Numbered from the stretch's first letter, positions 1 to 5,699 are shown. The stretch: DNA of 5,699 nt from WJMT01 sp964445575 (GCA_964445575.1 CAYULB010000089.1:1-5699); one strand, 5' to 3'. Numbers and translations are program-made. The notes: generated from the sequence alone by a model not told the origin.

Positions 1-728
1 GTAACAGTTGTCCAGCTTATATCACTCTCTCCTAAAATGAAATATCTGGCTTCAAGCGTAAACGCAACACTGGGAGTAAATTGAATATCGAATCCTCCCC
101 CTACATTGAATCCTATGCCGCTTAAGTCTTCCTGGAATTCAATAGAGGGAGCAACATAATCAAAATCCATCCAAGGATCTTCAAATCCAAATCCGACGCG
201 AGTATCAGCTTCTATACTTCCGGTGTAATAAGAAGCCCCTGCTGCAAACCAGGGACAAAACATGCCGGCTTGATATTTGTAGATGAAATTCAGACTCAGC
301 ACCATCATTTTGGCTGAACCTTGGATATCCCAGTCATCGCTTTCACTGATATCCGCCCAGTACCAATAGTCAAATCCGGTCTCATTATAAGTGCTGACAC
401 CGGTAATGTCTGAAGTGGAATTGGAATCCAGGGCAAACTGAACCCCGATGCCCATTTTGGTGATCAAACTGATATTACCGCCAAAAGACAGGGGTGTGCT
501 CAGCTCAGGAGTAATATCCCCGCTTTCAGAATCAATTTCAAACCAATATGATTCCCAAGCACCATAATTATAAGAACTTCCTGTGATGCTGTATCCAAGT
601 GTTGAACCAAAATTGATGCCTACTTCGATTTTAAACGGTTTGCTGGGTCTCTGGATCTGGGCAGAGAGCATGCCAGAAAAACAGAATATCAAAACAGCAA
701 TTCCTAATGCCTTGAAAACTCTTTTCAT
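1..728 (-). CDS. Outer-membrane beta-barrel protein, C-terminus cut by window edge
   Basis: An uninterrupted reading frame of 242 codons starts at an ATG (726-728) and is still open at the window edge, so the C-terminus is missing. The N-terminus is a typical Sec signal peptide: MKR, a hydrophobic core at about residues 4-20, and a likely signal peptidase I site after LSA (residue 23). The core cysteine at residue 16 is not in a lipobox. The mature chain alternates hydrophobic and polar residues in barrel-like strands, for example FKIEVGINFG (32-41), MVLSLNFIYKY (142-152), PWFAAGASYYTG (159-170), GIGFNVGGGFDIQF (204-217) and VAFTLEARYF (221-230). The strands are joined by acidic, Tyr/Trp-rich loops. 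This pattern and the size fit the small OmpA/opacity-like barrels of the outer membrane; the family call is by pattern, not by a specific homologue. Probably only the last strands are missing. A good ribosome site and its own promoter lie just upstream, so it is likely transcribed apart from the GH65 gene. Its function is unknown. Confidence 0.82.
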   Translation of the reverse strand, partial: MKRVFKALGIAVLIFCFSGMLSAQIQRPSKPFKIEVGINFGSTLGYSITGSSYNYGAWESYWFEIDSESGDITPELSTPLSFGGNISLITKMGIGVQFALDSNSTSDITGVSTYNETGFDYWYWADISESDDWDIQGSAKMMVLSLNFIYKYQAGMFCPWFAAGASYYTGSIEADTRVGFGFEDPWMDFDYVAPSIEFQEDLSGIGFNVGGGFDIQFTPSVAFTLEARYFILGESDISWTTV

Positions 729-735
729 ACTTATT

Positions 736-742
736 CTCCCTT
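736..742 (-). promoter_or_regulatory. Ribosome binding site of the outer-membrane protein gene
   Basis: AAGGGAG on the minus strand lies seven bases upstream of the ATG at 728. It supports this start, which also places the signal peptide at the very N-terminus. Confidence 0.75.
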
Positions 743-763
743 CAATGAGATAATTTCACGCTG

Positions 764-792
764 ATTCTAATCCTGAATTTTGATTAAGTCAA
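764..792 (-). promoter_or_regulatory. Sigma70-type promoter of the outer-membrane protein gene
   Basis: On the minus strand a -35 box TTGACT (787-792) and a -10 box TAGAAT (764-769) are separated by exactly 17 bases. Each differs from the consensus hexamer by a single base. Transcription would start near 757, giving a leader of about 28 bases that contains the ribosome site. The promoter lies wholly in the gap after the GH65 stop codon, so this gene need not depend on the upstream cluster. Confidence 0.72.
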
Positions 793-808
793 GTAAAATA
801 TTTCTGGA

Positions 809-3220
809 TCAATCCTGAATTAAAGCAAACTCTTTTTTATCATTTGATTTCAATTCATGCACATCACCGTTTACCCCGATTTTTATGGGAGGAAGAGAGG
901 ACTTGAAAGTTGTGAGGCTCAGCTTTTTGGGTGTGATCACCACCTTAATGGAATGGCTTAGGAACCGGATTTTCATCTCCAGCCGGGCCAAATGTTCAGG
1001 AAGATTGGGATTGAACCACAGGATGCCTTTCCGGACACCTATACCCGAATAACACCTCTGCAGCAGGTCAATGGTTCCAGCCATAGCACCCAGATGAATC
1101 CCTTCGGGCGTGGTCCCACCCTGAATGTCTGCCACATCGCTCTCCAAGGCTTCATTGAACAGCTCCCAAGACTTGGTCCTGTTTGACCGAGACAAAACCC
1201 AGGAATGAACCACTCTGCTCAAGGTTGACCCATGAGAAGTCCTTTGAAGATAATAATCGATATTCCGGGGAATGGTCCCATAATTGAATTCATATCCCAG
1301 CTGCCTGAACAGAGCGTCAAGCTCTTCAGATGAAAAAAGATAAAACAGCATCAGTACATCCGCCTGCTTGGAGGCTTTGTAGCGGTTGGGGGTGTCGTTT
1401 TCTGCCTCTAAAATGCGGTCAAGCCTCTGGATATCGCCGTATTTTTTTCGGTAGGCTTCCCAGTCAAACTCCTTCAGTTTCTCATAACCTTCAAACTGGC
1501 TTATGATGCCGTTATCATGGAAAGGGACCTTCATCCGGCGCCGGATTTGGTTCCATTTCTCCACTTCTTCTGGTTCTAAACCGATTCTTTCTCTCAGGCT
1601 CTGGAGGTGGTCTTCGGCCATCAGGTCCAAAAGGTCTACAGCCCGGTTCAGCACCCATACCACCATAAGATTGGTGTAAGCGTTGTTGTGTAAACCGGGT
1701 TCATCTGAATCCGGGTAGCTGTCATGATACTCATCCGGACCCATCACATTGTGGATCTCATAACGAGCTTCTTTCTGGTTATAATTGGTCAGGTCAGCTA
1801 AGAAACGAGCAATTTCCAAAAACATCTCCGCTCCGAAAAAAGTTAAAAACTCCAAGTCATTGGTGACCTGATAGTACTGCCAAATATTGTAGGCAATAGC
1901 CACATTCACATGACGCTGAAGGCGGGAGTTATCCGGTATCCATCTGCCGGAACGAGGATTGAGATGAATTTTTTGACTCTCCTCTCTTCCATTGCTCCCG
2001 CTCTGCCAGGGAAACATAGCACCCTTATAACCTTCTTTCTTGGCTGCTCTTCGGGCCTGCTTCAAGCGTCGGTACCGGTACATCAGAAGAGCTCGGGTAA
2101 TTTCAGGGACCCTGAGATTGAGTATGGGAAAAATGAACAGTTCATCCCAAAATATGTGACCCCGGTAGGCCTCCCCGTGCCATCCTCTGGCAGGGACTCC
2201 CACATCTAAATCTCGAGTATAGGGAGAAACCGTCTGGAGAAGATGAAAAATATAAAGATGAACAATCAGTTCCTGACGGCTCTCTTCCCTGGCTTCAGAA
2301 AGGTCAATATCAAACCCAAAATGTCTCCACAGGCTTTCCCAGGCAGTGATATGGCTCTCTTTAAGCTGATCAAAAGAATCAGTCACTTCTAATTCATCCA
2401 GAGATTCCAATCCCGGCTCTGAAACCGCACAGTCCCGGGAAGTAAAAAGAGTGGCTACTTTCTCTATAGAAACTTCCTGGTTCTTTTTTATTCCAAATTG
2501 AATGTTTTGGGCAATGTATCCCGGCTCCTGTTTGGTGTTTCTTTGGCAGGAAAGGGGCTTTCCTTTTTCATGTATGGAGGTTTGAGCGGACTGGGCGATA
2601 AGGATTTTAGACTGATTGGTCCTCACTATCAGATGAATGACATCTCCTTTTTCTCTGGTTTCTACCGGCTCCAAATGTTGGCTTTTCAGATCTCTGTACC
2701 TATCCACTCCGGAATTGATCACTTTTCCGTCCAGAGCAGATAAAATTTCGATTTTTCCGGACCAATTTTCTGCAGTCAATTGTGTTCTCAATGCTGCCCT
2801 GTGGATATTTCTCATATGAACAAGGCGCTGGCTGGACATTTTTGTCCGCCGGCCCTGTTTGTCTTCAAAATGCACTTTCCTTAAAAGCATCCCTTTTTTT
2901 AAATCCAGGCTTTGAGTGTAAGAGAGAATCTTAACTTTCCTTAAATCAAACCACTCCCCGTCATCAATGCGGAAATTCAAACAAAGCCAGTTAGGCAAAT
3001 TGACCAGGTCTTCGTTTTCAATGACCTTCCCCTTTATTTCTGATTTTAACCGGTTGTATCCACCGGCAAGATAAGTGCCGGGATAATGCACTTCATCTGC
3101 TGAGCTCTCTGGGGCTGCTCCCCGGGTTGCAAAATATCCATTTCCCATAGTACAGAGAGCCTCTCTCAGCTTTTCCTGTTTTGGATTGAATCCTTTATGC
3201 ACAAATGACCAGATATTCAC
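809..3220 (-). CDS. Glycoside hydrolase family 65 protein, probable disaccharide (trehalose-type) phosphorylase
   Basis: This 803-residue protein has the usual length and layout of GH65: an N-terminal beta-sandwich (about 1-290), a helical linker, the (alpha/alpha)6 catalytic barrel (about 325-730) and a short C-terminal beta-sheet domain. Signature stretches include GHIFWDE (354-360), FPWQSGSNGREE (403-414), GPDEYH (494-499), KQADVLM (618-624), TSHGSTLS (661-668) and GTTPEGIHLGAMAGT (702-716). By family knowledge the Glu of GPDEYH (E497) is the general acid. The His/Ser/Thr motif at 661-668 matches the phosphate-binding loop of GH65 phosphorylases, which argues for phosphorolysis rather than hydrolysis. 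Such enzymes invert configuration and release beta-glucose 1-phosphate. The substrate cannot be read from sequence; trehalose is inferred from the upstream phosphatase, while maltose or kojibiose remain possible. No signal peptide is seen, so it is cytoplasmic. The start is GTG, overlapping the stop of the upstream gene (GTGA) and preceded by a strong ribosome site, which indicates translational coupling. Confidence 0.93.
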   Translation of the reverse strand: MNIWSFVHKGFNPKQEKLREALCTMGNGYFATRGAAPESSADEVHYPGTYLAGGYNRLKSEIKGKVIENEDLVNLPNWLCLNFRIDDGEWFDLRKVKILSYTQSLDLKKGMLLRKVHFEDKQGRRTKMSSQRLVHMRNIHRAALRTQLTAENWSGKIEILSALDGKVINSGVDRYRDLKSQHLEPVETREKGDVIHLIVRTNQSKILIAQSAQTSIHEKGKPLSCQRNTKQEPGYIAQNIQFGIKKNQEVSIEKVATLFTSRDCAVSEPGLESLDELEVTDSFDQLKESHITAWESLWRHFGFDIDLSEAREESRQELIVHLYIFHLLQTVSPYTRDLDVGVPARGWHGEAYRGHIFWDELFIFPILNLRVPEITRALLMYRYRRLKQARRAAKKEGYKGAMFPWQSGSNGREESQKIHLNPRSGRWIPDNSRLQRHVNVAIAYNIWQYYQVTNDLEFLTFFGAEMFLEIARFLADLTNYNQKEARYEIHNVMGPDEYHDSYPDSDEPGLHNNAYTNLMVVWVLNRAVDLLDLMAEDHLQSLRERIGLEPEEVEKWNQIRRRMKVPFHDNGIISQFEGYEKLKEFDWEAYRKKYGDIQRLDRILEAENDTPNRYKASKQADVLMLFYLFSSEELDALFRQLGYEFNYGTIPRNIDYYLQRTSHGSTLSRVVHSWVLSRSNRTKSWELFNEALESDVADIQGGTTPEGIHLGAMAGTIDLLQRCYSGIGVRKGILWFNPNLPEHLARLEMKIRFLSHSIKVVITPKKLSLTTFKSSLPPIKIGVNGDVHELKSNDKKEFALIQD

Positions 3221-4785
3221 GATCCTTCTTCCTTTTCTTTTGAAATTAGAAGTTTGAAAAACCTTTGAACTTCCTGAGTATCGTTAAGACGAAATCGAGC
3301 GTGAGTCATGCGGGAATCCTCTCCCACCACAATTCCGATTCCTCTTGAAATGAGGACCCGGAATGCATCTTCGTCTGTGGTATCATCCCCGATATAAAGC
3401 GGAATCATCTGAGGATCGTCCAATCCCATTTTCCTAAGAAGCCACAGAAGAGCCTTTCCTTTATCCCAATCAATTCGGGGGCTCAATTCAAACACTTTCT
3501 TCCCTGACGAAAGTCGCAGTCGGGAATATTTTTTATCCGCACAAAGAACAGCTTCTTCGACTTTCTTAACATCCTCTTCTTCCACCTGTCTGTAATGCAC
3601 TGCTATGGAATATTTCTTCCTCTCAACAAGACTTCCTTTGATTCCTTTTATTTTCTCTTTGAGATAACTTTCTGCTTCATCTAAAACTGACAAAAATTCC
3701 TTTCCATGCTCGTACTGCAAATCCGGTCCCTTAATATCAAACCCATGGCTTCCTGCATAATAAATCTCAGGAAGTCCTACCAGACTTTTAACATCTTGTC
3801 TGTCTCTTCCGCTTATCACCGCAACGGGAAAGAAACAGGCTAATTCCTGAATTGTTTTTCTCATAGAAGATGACAGCACCGCATCCTCTGGCCTCTGAAC
3901 AATAGGAGTGAGCGTGCCGTCGTAATCCAAAAAAACAGCCAATCTTTTCCCGGAAATCATCTTAAAAATGATCTCTTTCTTTTCCATTGCTGAGGGAACT
4001 TTGTGGATAGGCTTTTCATTGGGGATTTTATTCTTTTTTTCTTTTTTTAGCTCCTCAAGGTCAAAGACCACTTTGTCTGCACCGCTTTTCTTTAACAATA
4101 AGCCATCTCCTTTATTCCGGGCAACTCCCACCACCCATCCAAACCCGCCTCTTTTCCCGGCTTCGACTCCGGCTAATGAATCCTCGACCACCGCACTTTT
4201 TTCGGGGTTCACCTCCAGACGGCGGGCTGCTTCCAGGAATATATCCGGATGAGGCTTTCCCTTGAGCTTCAGCTCTTCTGAAACCACTCCATCTACCTGC
4301 ACTTTGAAAAGTTCTTTCACTCCAGCCGCTTCCAGTATAGCACTGCAGTTTTTACTGGCTGATATGACCGCGGTCTTAATGGCTTCCTTTTTAAGCTCTT
4401 TGATTAGCTCTACAGAAGATGAATAGACCTCCGCCCCATTTCTCTCTATCAGTTTAAGAAACATCAAATTCTTCCTGTTTCCTAAGCCGCAAATAGTATT
4501 TTTTTGGGGAGGATCAGAAGGACTTCCATAGGGGAGATGGATGCCCCTGGCTTCAAGAAAGCTATTGACTCCATCATACCGGGGCTTTCCATCGACATAC
4601 TTTTTGTAATCAGATTTGATATCAAAAGGTCTTTTGCTCTTATCTGGAAAACTTTCAGCCAGAAAATCATCAAACATCTTTTTCCAGGCTTGGGCGTGGA
4701 CTCGGGCGGTTTGAGTGATAACCCCATCCATATCAAAAATGACAGCCTCAAAAGAAAAAATAGATTTTTTGTCTTCAGCTTGCAT
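3217..4785 (-). CDS. otsB: Fusion of a beta-phosphoglucomutase-like HAD domain and trehalose-6-phosphate phosphatase (OtsB)
   Basis: The protein has 522 residues and two complete HAD-superfamily domains. Domain 1 (about 10-245) carries FDMDGVIT with nucleophile D18 and acid/base D20, ISASKN (141-146), GKPHPD with K177, and VVEDS with E201-D202. These match beta-phosphoglucomutase, although the cap stretch YVDGKPRYDGV (63-73) and GLGNRKN (100-106) are typical of actinobacterial Rv3400-like members. A lysine-rich linker (about 245-272) follows. Domain 2 (about 275-518) is a trehalose-6-phosphate phosphatase with DYDGTL (D287, D289), SGR (325-327), GSHG (345-348), ERKKYSIAVHYR (388-399), DKGKAL (441-446) and GDDTTDEDAF (466-475). 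No catalytic residue appears lost in either domain. Expected reactions are trehalose 6-phosphate to trehalose and, by inference, beta-glucose 1-phosphate to glucose 6-phosphate, in the cytoplasm. The ATG at 4785 fits domain 1 exactly but has a poor ribosome site. It lies 20 bases after the stress-protein stop, so coupling to that gene is likely. Its own stop overlaps the GH65 start. Confidence 0.93.
   Translation of the reverse strand: MQAEDKKSIFSFEAVIFDMDGVITQTARVHAQAWKKMFDDFLAESFPDKSKRPFDIKSDYKKYVDGKPRYDGVNSFLEARGIHLPYGSPSDPPQKNTICGLGNRKNLMFLKLIERNGAEVYSSSVELIKELKKEAIKTAVISASKNCSAILEAAGVKELFKVQVDGVVSEELKLKGKPHPDIFLEAARRLEVNPEKSAVVEDSLAGVEAGKRGGFGWVVGVARNKGDGLLLKKSGADKVVFDLEELKKEKKNKIPNEKPIHKVPSAMEKKEIIFKMISGKRLAVFLDYDGTLTPIVQRPEDAVLSSSMRKTIQELACFFPVAVISGRDRQDVKSLVGLPEIYYAGSHGFDIKGPDLQYEHGKEFLSVLDEAESYLKEKIKGIKGSLVERKKYSIAVHYRQVEEEDVKKVEEAVLCADKKYSRLRLSSGKKVFELSPRIDWDKGKALLWLLRKMGLDDPQMIPLYIGDDTTDEDAFRVLISRGIGIVVGEDSRMTHARFRLNDTQEVQRFFKLLISKEKEEGS
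3224..3234 (-). promoter_or_regulatory. Ribosome binding site that sets the GTG start of the GH65 gene
   Basis: The purine-rich run AAGGAAGAAGG on the minus strand ends four bases before the GTG at 3220. It lies inside the last codons of the phosphatase gene, and the GTG shares bases with that gene's TGA stop. The site supports GTG as the true start by reinitiation, with the protein beginning MNIWSFVHKG. Confidence 0.7.
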
Positions 4786-4805
4786 GGATATCAGGTCTTC
4801 TGGTT

Positions 4806-5255
4806 TTATTCAGGCTCATGAATGGTTAGGACCGGAGACTCAGCGGAACGGACCACTTTCTCAGCCACGGAACCGAAGACAAGGTGCCTCCACCCTGTTT
4901 CCCCATGAGTAGCAATGACAATCAGGTCTATATTTTCTTCTTTAGAAATTTTAACAATCTCATCCGGTGCTCTTCCCATGACAATGCGGGAGTGACTTTT
5001 TATTTTCTTGCTTATTTTACTGCGGACAATCTTTTTTAAGGATTCCTTGGAACTCTCTTTGAGCTGTTCCTGATAAACGCTCACATCAAAACCGGCCGGA
5101 CCGTCCGGGCTGGATACAGCCGGCACAGGAGTAATGACATGAAGGACAAACAGCTCTGCTGAAAAATGCTCAGCCAGCTCCTGAGCTGTTTTCAAGGCTT
5201 CATAAGAGGGTTCACTGAAATCTGTGGGCCATAAAATTCTCTTAATTGGTAGCAT
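4806..5255 (-). CDS. Universal stress protein, UspA family, single domain
   Basis: With the ATG at 5255 the protein has 149 residues, the normal length of a single Usp domain. The first strand is IKRILWPTDFSEPS, with D12 at the usual adenine-contacting position. The C-terminal nucleotide loop reads ATHGETG (115-121) followed by GSVAEKVV (128-135). This fits the MJ0577-type ATP-binding pattern (G-2X-G-9X-G-S/T), except that the first glycine is alanine, so ATP binding is likely but not certain. The chain ends in the typical SPVLTI strand. The middle (about 63-90) is a lysine-rich helix. It is cytoplasmic, with no signal or membrane segment. An upstream in-frame TTG at 5285 was not chosen: it precedes the probable -10 box, whereas the ATG has AGGAG five bases upstream. 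Usp proteins accompany many stress responses and the exact role is unknown. As first gene of the cluster it suggests stress-linked expression of the trehalose genes. Confidence 0.92.
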   Translation of the reverse strand: MLPIKRILWPTDFSEPSYEALKTAQELAEHFSAELFVLHVITPVPAVSSPDGPAGFDVSVYQEQLKESSKESLKKIVRSKISKKIKSHSRIVMGRAPDEIVKISKEENIDLIVIATHGETGWRHLVFGSVAEKVVRSAESPVLTIHEPE

Positions 5256-5260
5256 GTTAT

Positions 5261-5265
5261 CTCCT
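5261..5265 (-). promoter_or_regulatory. Ribosome binding site deciding the ATG start of the universal stress protein
   Basis: AGGAG on the minus strand sits five bases before the ATG at 5255. No comparable site precedes the in-frame TTG at 5285, so the shorter 149-residue protein is preferred. Confidence 0.78.
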
Positions 5266-5276
5266 TTTTTTGTCTT

Positions 5277-5305
5277 ATTATACAATGAAGTTTAACAAAA
5301 ACCGA
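5277..5305 (-). promoter_or_regulatory. Probable promoter of the stress protein/trehalose cluster
   Basis: A perfect TATAAT -10 box lies on the minus strand at 5277-5282. The -35 region is poor: the best candidate at about 18 bases spacing is TTCGGT. Transcription would start near 5270, leaving a leader of about 15 bases that just includes the ribosome site. The weak -35 suggests either help from an activator or a different upstream signal. All three cluster genes could be transcribed from here, because no other clear promoter lies between them. Confidence 0.45.
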
Positions 5306-5348
5306 AATCAATTTCACCTTAAGTCTATGACAACTCCATAATTCTATC

Positions 5349-5375
5349 AAAAAAAAGAGACCCTTTCACAGAAAG
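5349..5375 (-). terminator. Possible weak intrinsic terminator of the tRNA-Ala gene
   Basis: Just downstream of the tRNA on the minus strand, CTTTC-TGT-GAAAG (5363-5375) forms a 5-bp stem, and eight consecutive T residues follow (5349-5356). The stem is short and separated from the T run by six bases, so termination may be inefficient. Read-through into the stress protein gene cannot be excluded. Confidence 0.38.
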
Positions 5376-5380
5376 TTGAG

Positions 5381-5456
5381 TGGTGGAGCTGAGGGGACTT
5401 GAACCCCCGACCTCTTGACTGCCAGTCAAGCGTTCTCCCAACTGAACTACAGCCCC
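5381..5456 (-). tRNA. tRNA-Ala, anticodon GGC, with encoded CCA
   Basis: On the minus strand the 76-base gene folds into a complete cloverleaf. The acceptor stem GGGGCTG pairs with CAGCTCC and contains the G3:U70 wobble that marks alanine tRNAs. The D stem is GTTC/GAAC, the anticodon stem is CTTGA/TCAAG with loop CTGGCAG (anticodon GGC at 5421-5423), the variable loop has five bases, and the T arm is GGGGG-TTCAAGT-CCCCT. The discriminator is A and CCA is encoded at 5381-5383. It reads GCC and GCU alanine codons. It has its own promoter upstream and seems to be a single-gene unit. Confidence 0.97.
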
Positions 5457-5471
5457 ACAAAAGGCCTTCCC

Positions 5472-5500
5472 ATCATAATAAAAGAGGACTTCTCAGTCAA
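5472..5500 (-). promoter_or_regulatory. Sigma70-type promoter of the tRNA-Ala gene
   Basis: On the minus strand TTGACT (5495-5500) and TATGAT (5472-5477) are separated by 17 bases. The predicted start near 5465 leaves a leader of about nine bases, which RNase P would remove. No GC-rich stringent discriminator is obvious beyond GGGAAGGCC directly after the -10 box. Confidence 0.72.
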
Positions 5501-5544
5501 GGGCTTAAAAATAATTCAGCCGCGGTTGAAGCGACTATGAAAAT

Positions 5545-5613
5545 ACGGTGAATTGTGAATGGTAAGTGGTGAGTGGTGAATATAAGTGGTGAGTTGTGAG
5601 TGGTGAGTGGTGA
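5545..5613. repeat. Degenerate tandem array of a 7-bp unit (GTGGTGA)
   Basis: Read in steps of seven on the plus strand from 5545, the units are ACGGTGA, ATTGTGA, ATGGTAA, GTGGTGA and GTGGTGA. A six-base ATATAA (5580-5585) follows, then GTGGTGA, GTTGTGA, GTGGTGA and GTGGTGA. The left units each differ from the consensus by two bases, while the right units are perfect or differ by one. The gradient suggests an older, decayed left part or expansion from the right. It resembles the short heptanucleotide tandem repeats described between genes in some bacteria such as cyanobacteria. No function can be assigned. Confidence 0.8.
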
Positions 5614-5626
5614 AAGTCGTGGTCCT

Positions 5627-5663
5627 TCACTGCGAATGCCCTGTAACGAAGCAGATGCAGTGA
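5627..5663 (-). repeat. Imperfect inverted repeat able to form a hairpin
   Basis: TCACTGC (5627-5633) and GCAGTGA (5657-5663) are perfect inverted copies. As minus-strand RNA the hairpin continues inward after a 3x3 internal loop with TGCTT pairing to GGGCA (two G-U pairs), closing on a seven-base loop. On the plus strand the G-U pairs become A-C mismatches, so the structure favours a minus-strand transcript. No T run follows, so it is not a terminator. Confidence 0.45.
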
Positions 5664-5699
5664 GATCGGCTCGCCTGTAAGGGAAAATAGGTATGCACT

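Larger units (their letters stand above)
5501..5699. other. Non-coding stretch upstream of the tRNA gene
   Basis: I see no convincing reading frame on either strand here. The stretch holds a degenerate 7-bp tandem array and an imperfect hairpin, each listed separately. The remaining bases show no recognisable gene, attachment site or insertion-sequence end. Confidence 0.6.

Noticed and set aside
780..792. FNR/CRP-like operator overlapping the -35 box (TTGACTTAATCAA)
   Set aside because: The half-sites TTGAC and ATCAA resemble an FNR box, but the spacing is three bases instead of four and one half-site position is wrong. Resemblance by chance in an AT-rich promoter is more likely.
3217..3245. 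Programmed -1 frameshift joining the HAD-phosphatase and GH65 frames into one protein
   Set aside because: The downstream frame is -1 relative to the upstream one and stays open through the A-rich end, but no X-XXY-YYZ slippery heptamer is in the right phase. The strong ribosome site before the GTG explains separate translation better. A sequencing error is also unlikely, because the overlap is a normal GTGA junction.
3968..4252. Plus-strand open frames within the HAD-phosphatase, GH65 and stress genes (for example 3968-4252, 4504-4821, 1910-2209)
   Set aside because: They are antisense shadows of well-supported minus-strand genes, encode low-complexity or unrecognisable proteins, and have no ribosome sites that I can support.
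5256..5285. Longer form of the universal stress protein starting at TTG 5285
   Set aside because: The ten extra residues (MYNKTKKGDN) are not part of the Usp fold, lie across the predicted -10 box, and have no ribosome site.
5381..5456. tRNA-Gly(GCC) read from the plus strand
   Set aside because: The plus-strand triplet GCC is the complement of the real anticodon. Only the minus strand gives correct D, T and acceptor arms, the G3:U70 pair and a 3' CCA, all fitting alanine.
5545..5613. CRISPR array or iteron-type origin
   Set aside because: The units are only seven bases, tandem and without unique spacers, and there are no Cas, Rep or DnaA-box signals nearby.

Overview
The window reads as chromosomal DNA of a Gram-negative (diderm) bacterium of moderate G+C content, because it carries an outer-membrane beta-barrel gene with a signal peptide. 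Every supported gene lies on the minus strand. The HAD, trehalose-phosphatase and GH65 proteins resemble a lineage best known from Actinobacteria, but the envelope protein argues against an actinobacterium. I cannot name the phylum; an uncultured candidate phylum is possible, but that is inference.

Layout from right to left, in the direction of transcription. Positions 5501-5699 hold no gene: there is a degenerate tandem array of a 7-bp unit (5545-5613) and an imperfect hairpin (5627-5663). Next come a near-consensus sigma70-type promoter (5472-5500), a complete tRNA-Ala(GGC) gene with encoded CCA (5381-5456) and a weak terminator. A short AT-rich gap with a likely promoter leads to a three-gene cluster. 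It comprises a universal stress protein (4806-5255), a two-domain protein joining a beta-phosphoglucomutase-like HAD domain to a trehalose-6-phosphate phosphatase (3217-4785), and a glycoside hydrolase family 65 enzyme, probably a phosphorylase (809-3220). The last two overlap by four bases (GTGA). An 80-bp gap with an excellent promoter then precedes an outer-membrane beta-barrel gene that runs off the left edge (1-728).

The cluster looks like a stress-linked trehalose module. The phosphatase domain would release trehalose from trehalose 6-phosphate. The GH65 enzyme would split trehalose, or a related disaccharide, with phosphate to give glucose and beta-glucose 1-phosphate. The HAD domain would convert beta-glucose 1-phosphate to glucose 6-phosphate. 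No trehalose-6-phosphate synthase (OtsA) is visible here.

The most notable point is architectural. The order HAD, phosphatase, GH65, and the summed length (522 + 803 = 1325 residues), match the single-chain mycobacterial OtsB1 type (Rv2006, about 1327 residues from memory). Here the chain is cut into two translationally coupled genes.
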